NCBI GenBank assembly: GCA_964247055.1
Contig: OZ176050.1
Span: 5,580,001-5,644,000, forward strand
Reading direction: 5' to 3'
Origin: Paragordius varius
Lineage: Eukaryota > Nematomorpha
Length of the DNA stretch: 64,000 nt
Positions 51,701-62,712 of this stretch are shown here, piece after piece; position 1 is the stretch's first letter; each line of letters begins with the position of its first letter. A program made the position numbers and the translations under genes. Under the pieces are notes generated by a model. It did not search any database. It saw only the letters and a list, made by a program, of their open reading frames with translations, and was not told where the DNA came from.

Positions 51701-53744
51701 AATTTCAAATATATTTTTAAAAAATTGGTTTTAGAAATTTTAAAATCTATATCGAGTACCCACTTTATTGTTGGCTAATTCACATTATTTTTGGCCAATT
51801 AAAAAACAGTAACCTGTGGGTAAGAATTAACAAGTGGTTAAAATTAACTTTTTTTTCTTACAACATTAAATTTATGGTCAAAAATTGTTATATATTATAC
51901 GCTACTCTATTACCAACTGGCCGACAATAATGTACATTGGCCAATAATAAACTGTGTAATGTAATTAAAGCTCTCTCTCTCTCTGTTCAATCGCTTAATC
52001 GATTTGTTAAACAAATTAAATGTATGTTCAAAATATATCTTAATATTATAGTTTAGATCAGGGGTGTCCAACTTAATTGGCTCCATGGACCGCATTTCGG
52101 GTCAAAAAACTGACGGGCCGGCAAAATATATGAGATATTAATTAGATTTTAAATATAAGACTGTAAAACCTCTTATTAATTAAACATTATTTGCTAGTTA
52201 ATTGCCAAATTTTGCAAAGCTTTCACAAAGTTTGTTAAATTAATTGAACGTAGATTTTTTAAAAAATTTTAATTGAAATTTCTCCTGGGCCGCAGAAATA
52301 TGTTAAAGGGCCGCGTGTTGAACACCTTAGTTTAAATGGTGCAATTTTGATTGCACTAAATCATTAAACAGCTTTTGTCGCCTAGGGCAATAAAAAAATA
52401 CTCTTTACCAATATTAGCGAAAACAAATCGCCCGGGGAAACGAATGATGTATTTACATTTTCACTTACAACCTTGCAACGAGCAGCCTTGAGATGTCTTA
52501 ATTGCATATATAATTCACGAAATACTGCCAAAATTGACTCAGTCATGTCTTATTTACCATTTCCACTCAATACTTTAGTGAGGGATGCTAATGGTAAATA
52601 ATTTTATATTATTTAGTATGTAAACAAACTCTTATTTAATATTTTATTTCTATGGAGTATGTGCCTACATGTTGAGTATGAATTATTTATTTGTTTAGAA
52701 ATATTATATTATTTTAAAATTATTTGAACGATACAATACTGAAATTTTCATATCTTATATACCATATTTTGTTTATTTATTGTCGGTGGTTGTTAACATA
52801 TCGATTTAAATTGGGGTATTTAACCAGACTTAATATAAGTTGATATTTTTAAAAAAAATTAAACGGCCCCAATTTGAATTAACGATTCTATCCTAATATA
52901 TATTATATAAACAAGCCAAAATATTTAAATAAAATTTGTTTTTGACAATATTCATATCAAACTACTTCGACGCCATTTTTATATTATAACATTTTTTCAA
53001 AATATCGTGCTTATTTAATTTTTCTGCTTAAATTTAAGCTAATTTTTTAATTAAATCACATTTATTATTGATAGAAATTAAAAAGGTGGTTTGTTCTGTA
53101 AAAACTTTAAATTTAGCTAATGCACACATGTCATGTTGACTAAATTTACCTTTCGGTTTTACTTTAAAATAATTAATATCAAGCATTTTAAATATATTTT
53201 TTTAATATTTATGTTCATTAATGATCTATAAGCGCAAACTTTTGCTATGGTTTATATTCCTTCCATATTTTTTGAAATATTTAATTTCAAACAGGCCTAA
53301 GGTATCTAGCTACCTCAATTAAAATCGAAGGATTGAAATGAATGTGTTGGATCCAAGTGTTAATATAACGCTAAAATTTATAAGTTTAATATGTTACTGA
53401 TAAACTGAAATTGTTTTATCAATATGATTTTTTTAATTTTTGAAAGATATATTATGCTACCTTCTAAAAATTGAGCCTTGTTGTACATAAATTCGATATA
53501 AAAAATACATTATATAATGCATCTTTTAAATATACATTTTTAAGCAATATACTCATTTATCAATATAACCAAACTTAATCTAAAAAATATATTAACAAAA
53601 TTAACCATGTTAGCCAATAACTTTGCAGAAATATCCCTTATTTGTAAAATATATTAGGACCGATTCAATTAAGATTAATTTTGATTTAATTGTATATATT
53701 TAAGCGTTTATGCTTTTTTCGCAAATCTAACCATCGATGTAGGT

Positions 53745-53789
<45 letters not shown>

Positions 53790-54393
53790 CTTTCGGTATA
53801 TGCAACATATTTAGATTCGCAGAATTCGGGTAGTTATCGCATATCTACAAAAAGTTTTTATTGGCGAATTCTTTATAACGTTCTTAAATCGTACCGATCC
53901 CTAACGTCCGATTACTCAATGTATAGCACGACAGTTTTACCCAATCAATTACCATTAAGTACAGCAAGCAATGTATCTCTTGCCCCTCCATTCATATATT
54001 CCATAAATTTAATGATGCCTCCTACATCAACCCCAATATCTACAAATACAGATTCTTATGCTCAGACATCAACATCGGTCTCGAAAAATCAAAAATTCTT
54101 AGCTCTTAAAGCGTTCATAAAACTTCTTAAAAGACAGACAAACTTGCTCTATTTTACTTCAATGGGGCAATCAGTGGATAGATCAACCGGTATATACATA
54201 GTAAAGCGTGATGCATGCAAATTTTAATGTTTTTAGGGGATCTAGAACTGGGAACATTTTTTTTCAACAGGAACCGGAATAATTAGCTTTTTTAGGACCG
54301 TTAGGGACCAAATAAACGCTTCCAAAAAATATGATTTTTTAATTTTTAGTACAATGCAAATCCTATATTGATATTGTTTTCTATTCATTAGAA

Positions 54394-54427
<34 letters not shown>

Positions 54428-55097
54428 TGAAATTTAGAGAAAGGTAGGATACAATAAAATTTATATGTTATCATCAAATTAATCATAATGTGTCAAAAGG
54501 CAGTCTATAAATCAAAAAATGAATAGACCCTAAATCAAAGCCCATAGACCTAAAAACTATAGAACCTGAACCAATTTTTTTCGAAAAATATTTTTAACTT
54601 TAACCGTTCTTTGAAATTAAAACCATTTACGATTTCGATAATCGTTTATTATCATGTTTATTAACTTCTTTAAGAAAACTCTACTAACCCGTACATCAAG
54701 TGGAACCGGAACCGTTTTTTTAATAAAAATGTGAAACCGACACAATACACAATTCCTGGTTTATAAATAAATTATAACTAACTAATTAGGAAACGCTAGT
54801 AACCCGTTCATAATACAACAAGATAGAACTAATAACGATTTTTTGACTTCAACAACGTCTTTACCTATTCAACGCTTTACCGAAGCAATGCAAAATTTGA
54901 ATGCATCTGACATTTTGCTTGATATTAACCGCGAAAATGTTAAGAACGTTATTCCCGCCTTCGTTAATTGGTTAAAGGATGAAAGTCGTGCTAATAAAAA
55001 AAGGGGGAATAACAACCCTAATATTAATAACTCAGAAAACGTTGTTATGAGATCGAATACTAATAGCAATGACACCTATACAAATACGTCTATTTAA
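39729..55097 (+). CDS. ARMC8: ARMC8 (Gid5/Vid28) subunit of GID/CTLH E3 ligase
   Basis: Exons: 39729-40089, 40113-40204, 40230-40424, 41054-41198, 41421-41514, 41741-41811, 42241-42594, 42670-42797, 43760-43919, 44887-45080, 45214-45540, 45831-45950, 46135-46461, 46570-47033, 48054-48196, 48539-48659, 48733-48977, 49274-49384, 49626-49754, 49935-50066, 50121-50182, 50717-50804, 51081-51221, 51457-51637, 52418-52593, 53815-54189, 54790-55097. All are GT-AG and phase-consistent, giving 5244 nt (1747 residues). ARMC8 is the armadillo scaffold that recruits substrate receptors to the CTLH ubiquitin ligase. Matches to human: SLSRSIQLLRTSFMD (SLSRSVQQLRTSFQD), LILDFSPAKE (LLLEFSPSKE), ALWALMNVTFKSEK (GIWALMNMAFQAEQ), KILGILRNV, KEHVLCVMINLSLAG. 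Human ARMC8 has about 670 residues. The surplus is mostly one 590-residue Asn/Ser/Pro-rich block (residues 885-1475) placed before the last armadillo repeats (LTTLQRAALRCLNCIYN), plus smaller loops (residues 320-352). The first introns are 23 and 25 nt; later ones are long and hold MITEs. AATAAA lies at 55168. Confidence 0.9.
44442..44821. mobile_element. hAT-type MITE in ARMC8 intron
   Basis: Inverted ends AGTGGTTCCCAACC and GGGAACCACTG, flanked on both sides by the exact 8-mer TTATATAT. Same family as 20109-20399, opposite orientation. Confidence 0.85.
47162..47348. mobile_element. Short hAT-type MITE in ARMC8 intron
   Basis: Begins CAAGGGTCTCCAACACAAAT, ends GACTGCGTGTTGGATACATC in inverted relation; flanks GTTTAAAC and ATTTAAAC agree at 7 of 8 positions. 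Internally deleted member of the GTGTCCAAC family. Confidence 0.7.
47349..48053. other. ARMC8 intron, nothing further recognised
   Basis: A+T-rich intron DNA between exons 14 and 15. No additional coding exon or repeat boundary was supported. Confidence 0.5.
52059..52329. mobile_element. hAT-type MITE in ARMC8 intron
   Basis: Starts CAGGGGTGTCCAACTTAAT, ends GGCCGCGTGTTGAACACC; flanks GTTTAGAT and GTTTAAAT agree at 7 of 8 positions. Holds the CTGACGGGCCGGCAAAATAT word seen in related copies. Confidence 0.8.
52793..53363. mobile_element. TTAA-flanked MITE in ARMC8 intron (copy 3)
   Basis: TTAA on both sides, inverted orientation relative to 14620-15205: it ends TGAATGTGTTGGATCCAAGTG and contains ATTTAAATTGGGGTATTTA at the left. 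More diverged than copies 1 and 2. Confidence 0.65.
53745..53786. repeat. (AT)n microsatellite
   Basis: About 40 bp of alternating AT, 28 bp upstream of the acceptor of ARMC8 exon 26. Confidence 0.9.
54229..54780. repeat. Degraded GGAACCGG-type repeat plus (AT)n
   Basis: AGTGGAACCGGAACCG near 54700 and CAGGAACCGGAAT near 54270 resemble the subterminal words of the hAT element at 1172-2302, but intact ends are missing. An (AT)n run lies at 54401-54426. In the last ARMC8 intron. Confidence 0.4.
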
Positions 55098-56821
55098 ATG
55101 GCTTCTAATTTTGATTATTTATTATGATATTGAGTGTTTATTCGACGAAAATTTTGTTTAATCAATCAATAAATTAGTAGCTAGATTTTGTTAATTAGGG
55201 TTGTGAATATATTTTTCAATCAAAGTGTACATTACATGATAAGTCAATATTGCTAGAGGAAATTTACCTATTCAGTCAGAGTTGATAACTTTGGATAATT
55301 TGATTATTAAAATCCTAATTGTATTGAACGCTAAAAAATGTCTAAAATAATGTTAAACAATGGAGCATCAATTTATCATGATCTGCTGATTCGAATATAA
55401 ACTTACAAGGAGAGATTAGACATTATAATTTTTTGCCTAATCGTTTAGATAGCTCCATTAAAATATGTGGGCAAAAAAGGTGGTTGGATTAAATTCGGAA
55501 TGATCAGAAAGCATTACTTCTGCTATTATATAGATATAAAGTGGGTAAGCTAAGTGCTGGTGCCAATGTGTGCTGAAAATTTTTTAATCGTAGCATTGTT
55601 CGGTAGTTAGCCCATATGTAAATCGAATTTTGATAGGAGCGACTATTTTGAAGGATTTTAAAAATTATACGTCTCTTTTTTGAATATTCCAAGTGATGCA
55701 ATCTATTTGTTTAAATATGGTGTGTATCGAATACCTAGTGTTTTTAGTTTTTTTAAGAGTAAAAGTAAGCTAAAACACGTCAGCGCATATTTTTTTGGTA
55801 GTTCGCAAAACATTTTCTTTATAAGAGATATTTCTGTTGAACATTGTTTTGTAATTCAATTTAAAATTTTGTTAAGATTTTAATATATTTTTAAAAGGAA
55901 TAAATTGTTGTGATAAATTGGGGAAATCAAATTAATTCAAGATTTTTTTTATAATATAAGTGTCTTTATATAGTTTTAAGCATGCCTCAAAATAGAAAAT
56001 TACGTAAAAGAATTGCTTTTTTGAATAATTTTATATGCACATGAAAATCTTTATATACAGGCCAAAAATATCTTGATGAAAATGTATTCCTGTTAAATAT
56101 ATTATCTCATTGTGGGCTTTACGAGTTTATGAAACCAAATAAAATCGTAAAAGTTGCGGACATTTATTTCGCTTATTATTTTTTTGGTGAAAGCTTAAAG
56201 CTTCGGTCTAAAAAATATTAAATAAATTATAACTATATAAAATGCCTAACAATATTTTAAATGTCATATTTTACTTAAAAATGGGCGAATGTCTAAAATT
56301 TTGGGATTATAAATAAACACAATATTTTCGAGATTGCTCAATAAAATATATATTATGCCATCAAAACAATTAAAAAGAAATGGATAGCAATAAAATTTAA
56401 TGTTCGTAAAATTTTGACGCTTATTTGTTTTGAAACATGGTTTCAAACATTTTAGATATCATATATTTTTATACATATTTCGATGAGGCTAAACTTTTTT
56501 AACACCTCGGATTTTGGAAAAAAAATTCGTTTGAGCATCATATTATATATAAAGATTGTTTTTATCATACCTAGTTTAAATATCGTTTCATCATGTTACA
56601 AATACCATAAAATCCGCTAAATTTAATTTTTATAAAAAGTAAATTGCATTTCAAAAAAAACTTTTTTGAAGTCGTAATCTAGCCTGTATTTAATTTTTTA
56701 CAATCTCGGCATTTTTGCGTTTTTTAAGCATACTAGCAATTTTATAAGGATCCAAAATTTTAAATTTCGAAGCCTACGTCTAAAAATTAAAATTTATTAT
56801 ACATATTGATATGCTTAAAAA
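55098..56821. other. Intergenic A+T-rich DNA, nothing supported
   Basis: Short ORFs (55504-55701 minus, 55680-55883 plus, 56264-56446 minus) have no recognisable domain and no splice-linked neighbours. Confidence 0.4.
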
Positions 56822-57175
56822 CGAGGTTTGTGATATACTTCAATGATATTTTTGAAATAAACCATTTAGCTTTTACAAAAAAGTTATTCATTCGAATGTG
56901 CGCTATTTCGATATGAAGATTTGCACAATAGGGATATTTTCAAATGACTAGTAAGGCTCAACCCAGAGCACCAAGAGAATCCTGATACATTTATCTATAA
57001 ATGAAGATTGTGATATATTTTAATGATATTTTGAAATAAAGCATTTAGCTTTTAGGATAAAAATTATTCAGCCGAATGTGCGCTATTTCGATATGAAAAT
57101 TTGCACACTAGTGTGATTTTTAAATGTAGTAAGTCTCAAAACCCATAGCACCAGGAGAATGCTGATATTATCTAT
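56822..57175. repeat. Two tandem units of about 176 bp
   Basis: The two units share GAATGTGCGCTATTTCGATA, TTTGCACA and AATGATATTTTTGAAATAAA, and both end in an AGAGAAT.CTGATA-like word. They resemble the outer part of the palindromic elements at 57187-58406 and 60801-62030. Confidence 0.65.
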
Positions 57176-57186
57176 TAATATATATA

Positions 57187-58406
57187 TACTGCGTCGAATA
57201 TCGGGAGGTATAAACAAATAACCTTAGGAAATATATATATTCTGATAGAAGAATGTATTCAGATTATCATAGTGCTTGTGGTTTCGGCCCTTACGAGCGA
57301 TTTTAGAAAATTTTTTTTGTGGTAAGTGGATATCGAGAGATGACAATATTTGAGCATATTTTGTGTAATAAAAATTTTTGGGTGAGAGCCAAATGCTTCA
57401 TTCAAAAAATATCACTAAAATATATCACAAACTACCTATGAAAAGCAAAACAATTTTTTAAAAAAAATTAAATTTTTAGATGTGTGCTCCGAATATCCAA
57501 ATTTTATATGGGCTGTAAAATAAATGCAAAAAAGCCGGGGCGATAAAATTTTTAAATATAAGCTAAATTTTGACATCAAAAAAACATTTTAATTGAAAAA
57601 GCTTACTTTTTATAAAAAATAATTTTTTAGCAAAGGTGAAGGGCCCTTCAAATTATTTTTAGGCAAGATGGAAAAGCTTAAAAAAGCTTTTTAATATTGT
57701 AAAAACGCTTTTTCTACATAATTTGATGGTGCTGAACATTTCTATCGCCTCAGAATTTTAATTTAAAGGTTCGTTTACTTTCAAATTTTTTTGAATTTTA
57801 TTTAAAAGAACACGACTATTAGAAATTAACTTCCAGACAAAATTTTAATTTAAATTTTGAAGTGATAGAAATGTTCAGCATCATCAAATTATATAGAAAA
57901 GTGTTTTTATAATATATAAAAGCCTTTCTATACTGTTTCCATCATGCCTAAAAATAGTGTGAACACAAAATTTTGCTAAAATTAAATTTTTGGAAAAATT
58001 AAGCTAAAAATTTTTGTTGGATGTCACTATTTAGCATAAATGTAAAAATTTTATCGCTCAATCCGGCCATTGTTGTTTTTATTAATGAACTAGCCCATTT
58101 AAGAATAGCAAAAAATTTTAAGACTTTCGAAATCGACATCTCAAAATTAAAAATATTGTTTTACTTTTCATGGGTATTTAATATATATTTTAATGATATT
58201 TTTTGGAATAAAGCATTTAGCTTTCACCAGAAAAAATTATGGAAAAAAATGTGGTCAATGCCATTTTCTGATATGGAGCACTTGCCACAAAAGTGTAAAT
58301 AACTTTCTTATATCACGCGTAAAGGCCAAAAAACCAAAAGATCCATGATAATCCTGAAACATTTTCCTAATATATTTTAATAGATTAGTTTTTTGTGGAC
58401 ACAGTA
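57187..58406. mobile_element. 1.2-kb palindromic (fold-back) element, copy 1
   Basis: The outer ends are TACTGCGTC and GACACAGTA, with TA on each side. The two halves are long inverted repeats: TGGTGCTGAACATTTCTATC near 57726 returns as GATAGAAATGTTCAGCATCA near 57870, so the centre is near 57795. There is no transposase. TA flanks fit a Tc1/mariner-type mover. The 93-codon frame at 58021-58302 lies within one arm and is not taken as a gene. Confidence 0.7.
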
Positions 58407-58432
58407 TATATATATATATATATATATATTTA
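58407..58432. repeat. (AT)n microsatellite
   Basis: Alternating AT run directly next to the right end of the palindromic element. Confidence 0.85.
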
Positions 58433-58764
58433 TCCTCCCGATTTTGTGCATTCTATATTTTACGACAGCCACTATCTACCTATATAGTTTTAAAATGTGA
58501 AAATATTTGTTGAATTAAAATTACGGAGAGCATTGAATATGCCTGGATTCTCTTGTTATTTAGAGAGTTAGTAGGAATAATTAAGTTTTTAAATGGAAAC
58601 ATTACGAAATAGCAAAAATGATATATAGTTGAAATAGTAAGCTTTTTGATCTGATGTTAACTTTTCACTTTTATAATAACAAAAACCATTGTAATATATT
58701 ATATAATTTATATTGCTAAATATAATTGTAGTAGCGAATGACAAGATTAGTATAAAATATTGTG

Positions 58765-59468
58765 CTAAATGCCTTCCAAAAATCGTTTCGGGACTTTTGA
58801 AATACGACCTTTGGAAGATATTTGATCCGATTTCACAATTTGTGTTTCAAAATCTTCATTTAATGGTTTGCTATCTTTGATAACATATTTATTATTAATC
58901 CTTTCAATCTTTAAAGTTGGAATGGAATTTTCTGATATAGAACACTAAAAATAAAGAATAAAATTTACCATATTATCATGAAATTTAGATTTTGCAAATA
59001 ATTTGGGGTGCTTTGCTTTGAAATTTCCAAACCAATCTTGACCGGCCATACCATCGCGTTCCCAGTTAGATGGATAATTTAAATGACATGCTTTAGCTAT
59101 ATCAAAAGCAAGCGTGCGTATCTAAACAAAACGCAATATATCAGGTGTAAAAAAGAAAAATAATAAAATGGAGTAAATTTTACCAGCTTGCTTGGTATTT
59201 CTTTGTATTTAATGTTTGCCATAGCTATGCTGTCACATAAAATTTGCTCATTTTCCCCTGAAAACACTGCTTTTGACACGTTCCATCCCATTGTCGGATA
59301 ATTATTAGTTTTTTTGTACTTATCATATATTCTTTTCATTGTAGAGTTGCATATATTAAATTTTTTTGCTGCAGAATAACAATTATGACCAGCCAATACG
59401 TAATCAATCGCTTGTTTCGCTCTTTCTTGGGAAACACCGGATTGTGTATGTCGTTCGGGATTTCTCAT
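58765..59468 (-). CDS. Pogo/CENP-B-type DNA-binding protein lacking transposase core
   Basis: Exons, minus strand: 59468-59184, 59121-58969, 58944-58765; introns of 62 and 24 nt; 205 residues. The 24-nt intron contains an in-frame stop, so it must be spliced for the frame to continue. Residues about 13-60 form a psq-type helix-turn-helix (RAKQAIDYVLAG, YSAAKKFNICNSTMKRIYDK). Residues about 68-140 form a CENP-B-type second DNA-binding domain (VFSGENEQILCDSIA, IRTLAFDIAKACHLNYPSNW, MAGQDWFGNFKAKHPKLFAK), as in pogo/Tigger and jerky-like proteins. After this comes a 59-residue Lys/Ser-rich tail and a stop; the DDE nuclease domain is absent. The reading frame has no damage. Either a domesticated transposase-derived DNA-binding protein or a naturally truncated transposon gene; no inverted ends were found directly around it. 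Confidence 0.75.
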
Positions 59469-60279
59469 TAATTGATCAAATTTAATGAATGTAAAATATT
59501 TTTCATTTAACCCCTAGCTCATGAGAATTTTTTTTAATTTTTAGATTATTGTGTCTTACATGGATATTGCCTATTTTGTATATAGTTATGGTAGCACTGC
59601 GAAATTATATATTGGATACAATGGATAAGTATTGTCAATATATGTTGCATAGCCACTATAAATCATGAGAACTTTACTTCTTGAACTAATATATCGAACT
59701 TAAAAAATGTAAACAGTATCAACCCCTACGCTGCCCTCAATAAGTGCACTAGCTAGCTACATTTTAACAATCTCTCTGAAGTAATATTTTTTTAAATAGT
59801 TAGTTATTATGTTGGAACGGGAAAATGTTTTGAAAATGCACCGTATCTTGTGAACAAGGATGTATTCTGTATTGTATTATGTTCAAGATTTAGTCGCTTT
59901 TGTTATAAAATGGGGCTATCTGCTTACCACGCTACATGCTTCAACTAGAAATAAAATTTTACAAATAATAAATTAAATTTTTTAATAATCTCATTAATAT
60001 CATTTAAGCAAAAATATTTGCCGTATAAAGTCAACTATTACTAATTGATATATCTGAAAACTGCAAATGATATTGTTTCTTAATCCGTGCTTTCTATGCC
60101 CAATATATTCTATCCCTCTTTGAGCTTTGTTTAAATAATGTTATAGATATAATTTTTTAAATGGAAAATATTGGTAAAACAAACGATTTCTCCTGACAGG
60201 AAAACGTTTTGATTGTCTGGGAAAATGCTTTTTCCCGGAGTGGTTTGCTTGTATAAATATCTGCACTATGCAATATCGG
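59469..60279. other. Intergenic A+T-rich DNA, nothing supported
   Basis: Upstream flank of the pogo-type gene. No open frame, RNA gene or repeat end was supported. Confidence 0.4.
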
Positions 60280-60349
60280 TATTATTAGGTGCACAGCCCT
60301 TGACACAAGAAAAATATTTATTCGGCCCTTTAATGGTGAGTACCACTGA
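60280..60349. mobile_element. End of a hAT-type MITE
   Basis: GTGCACAGCCCTTGACAC and then TTCGGCCC..., ending GGTGAGTACCACTG, resembles a hAT right end (CAGTGGTACTCACC inverted). The partner end was not found, so this is a fragment. Confidence 0.4.
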
Positions 60350-60800
60350 TTTAAACTGTTAAACTTTACGATGTGGTTTGTGCTTCTTTATTGGTTTTTA
60401 TGATTGTTGTTAATAAAAGATTATTGACAATTTCAGCAAACAATCGAGACTTCTACTAAAAAACCTGCAGGAGTCATTTTCTATTCGGAGTTGAAAATAA
60501 TATGACATTTCCATTTAAAAATACCGTTTTTATATAGGAATCAAACAAAATCTATTAAATTCTAGTTTGAAAGCGAATGAAAATACCTTATGTTTGGGGG
60601 CATGGTGCGTTTTTTTCCAACTCGTCTCGATAGTAATTTAATGATTAATAATTATAAAAAAATTTATTGGACCCTTTGTGGGTTTGTGGTCATCAAATCT
60701 CAGTTATGGTATTTAACGAGAATATTTTATTTAAAAAAACTTTTCTAAAAGACGCATGCTGAGATCGCGCTATAGCAATTTATAGCGTATGCTAAATAAC

Positions 60801-62030
60801 ACTGCGTCCGAAATCGGGGAAAAAACCCTTAAGATATATGTATATATATATATATATATATTCTGATAGGAAAATGTATCAGGATCATGGTTATTTTGGT
60901 TTTGGCCGAGTGATATAATATAATTATTTGCCATTGTGGTGGCTGCTTTATATCAGAAAATAGTAAAATTTGTTTTATTTAAAGTAAATGGTTTATTTCA
61001 AAAAATATCACTAAATACATAAACTACATATAACAAGAAAAACAATATTTTTATAAATTTTAATTTTTAGATGTTGACTCCAAAAGTCCCAAATTTTTTC
61101 GGTCTTCTAAAATGAGATAGTTCTCTTTAAATTAACGCAACAATGCCGAGATTGCGCAATCAAAAATTCAAATATATGCTAAATTTTGATATCAACTAAA
61201 AATTTTAAAAGATGCATATTTTTTAAAAATTTAATTTTCAGCAAAAAAAATTTTGGTACTTCATACTATTTTGAGGGATAATGGAAACGGTTTTAAAACG
61301 CTATAAGATACTATAAGAAGACTTATTTTAATATAATATGATGATGCTGAACATTTCTATTGCTACAAAATTTTAATTTAAAGGTTCGTTTAAAAATTGT
61401 TAATTTTTTTAAAAAACACAAATTTGATTTAAAATAATCTTGAAGACGAACGAATATAATCAAAAATTGAAGTAATAGAAATGTTTAGCTGTATCGAGTT
61501 ATGGGGATAAAGTGTTTTATATTATCTTAAAGCCTTTTTATACCGTTTACATCGTGTTTGAAAATAGGATGTAGTACCCTTTAAACAAAATATTGCTAAA
61601 AATTATTTTGAAAAATGCTATTTTTTAGAAATATTTTTAGTATATAAATTTAGCATATATTTAAAATTTTATCGCGCCATCTCGGCATATTTGCGTCTAT
61701 TTTAAGAGTTCTCATTTTAGAAGAGCCAATAAATTTGGATGTTTCGGAGTCCACATCTAAAAATTAAATTTTTTTAAAAATATATACTGTTTTACTTATA
61801 TATATTTTATGATATATTTTAGTGATATTTTTTGGAAAAGCATTTGGCTTTACAAATTTTTATTTACAAAATGTGCGCAAATTTTGCCATTATCTTATAC
61901 GCCGCACTCAAGAAGTGTAAATAACTTTCTTAAAACATTTGTAAGGGCCAGAACCAAAAGCACATGATAAACCTGATACATTTTCCCATCAGAATATATT
62001 CCTTACAGGATATTTTTATGGACCTGTGTA
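60801..62030. mobile_element. 1.2-kb palindromic element, copy 2
   Basis: Collinear with 57187-58406: the left end CACTGCGTCCGAAATCGGGG corresponds to CTGCGTCGAATATCGGG there, TGATGATGCTGAACATTTCT and AGTAATAGAAATGTTTAGCT form the inner inverted pair, and the right end is ATGGACCTGTGTA. An (AT)n run lies at 60838-60860. No coding capacity. Confidence 0.65.
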
Positions 62031-62712
62031 ATAATTAAAAATTAATTTTTAGCATAGTTGATGCTTTTTGGTATTTTTAGTACTGTTGAAACCGTAAAAA
62101 TTTTTTTTAAATAATTAGATGGTGCTGATCATTTCCATCACTTCAGAATTTGGTTCAAAAAATTTTAAATTTAAGTAGTTTTTCCTGAAAACAGTTCAAA
62201 TTAACTTATATTGAGAGGCATAAGAATCTTTTAATCTATATTCTAAGGTGATGCTTACAGCATCGAATTATATACAAAGTTTTGTAATATCTAACGCCTT
62301 TTATACCGTATCATATTTCATATAATAAAATGCGTTTCAACACTATTTTGAGAAATATTTTTAAGCAAAGTATGCATTTTTTTTCAAAAAAATCAAAATC
62401 AACTTATATCAATCCATGCAATATGCTTTTTTAGAGTACCATTTTAGAGGATTTGTTAATCGAAATATTTATAAAAGTGTAGGTGGATCTGGATTTTTTT
62501 TCAGACTATAGGACTACAAAATATATATACTCAATTTATTTACAAGATATCTAGATAGAGCCAATATTTTGAGAACCCTGTATTATTCCCGCTCAGAATA
62601 TAAATTTTAAAAAAATCCAGAACCTCAAACTTAATATCATTAATTTTTCGGAATCCCCATAAGCTGTTCAGTAAAACCTAAATTTCATGCATCCTTTTTT
62701 GTAAATTTATAA
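62031..62712. other. A+T-rich DNA resembling palindrome-element debris
   Basis: 62100-62330 repeats words from the inner part of the palindromic element (GATGGTGCTGATCATTTCCA, then ATAAAATGCG), suggesting a third, degraded copy. Nothing else supported. Confidence 0.4.

Noticed and set aside
39729-55097. HUWE1 or UBR4 as the identity of the large armadillo gene.
   Set aside because: Only loose resemblance (one ARHNTY word to UBR4). Many ordered blocks match ARMC8 instead.
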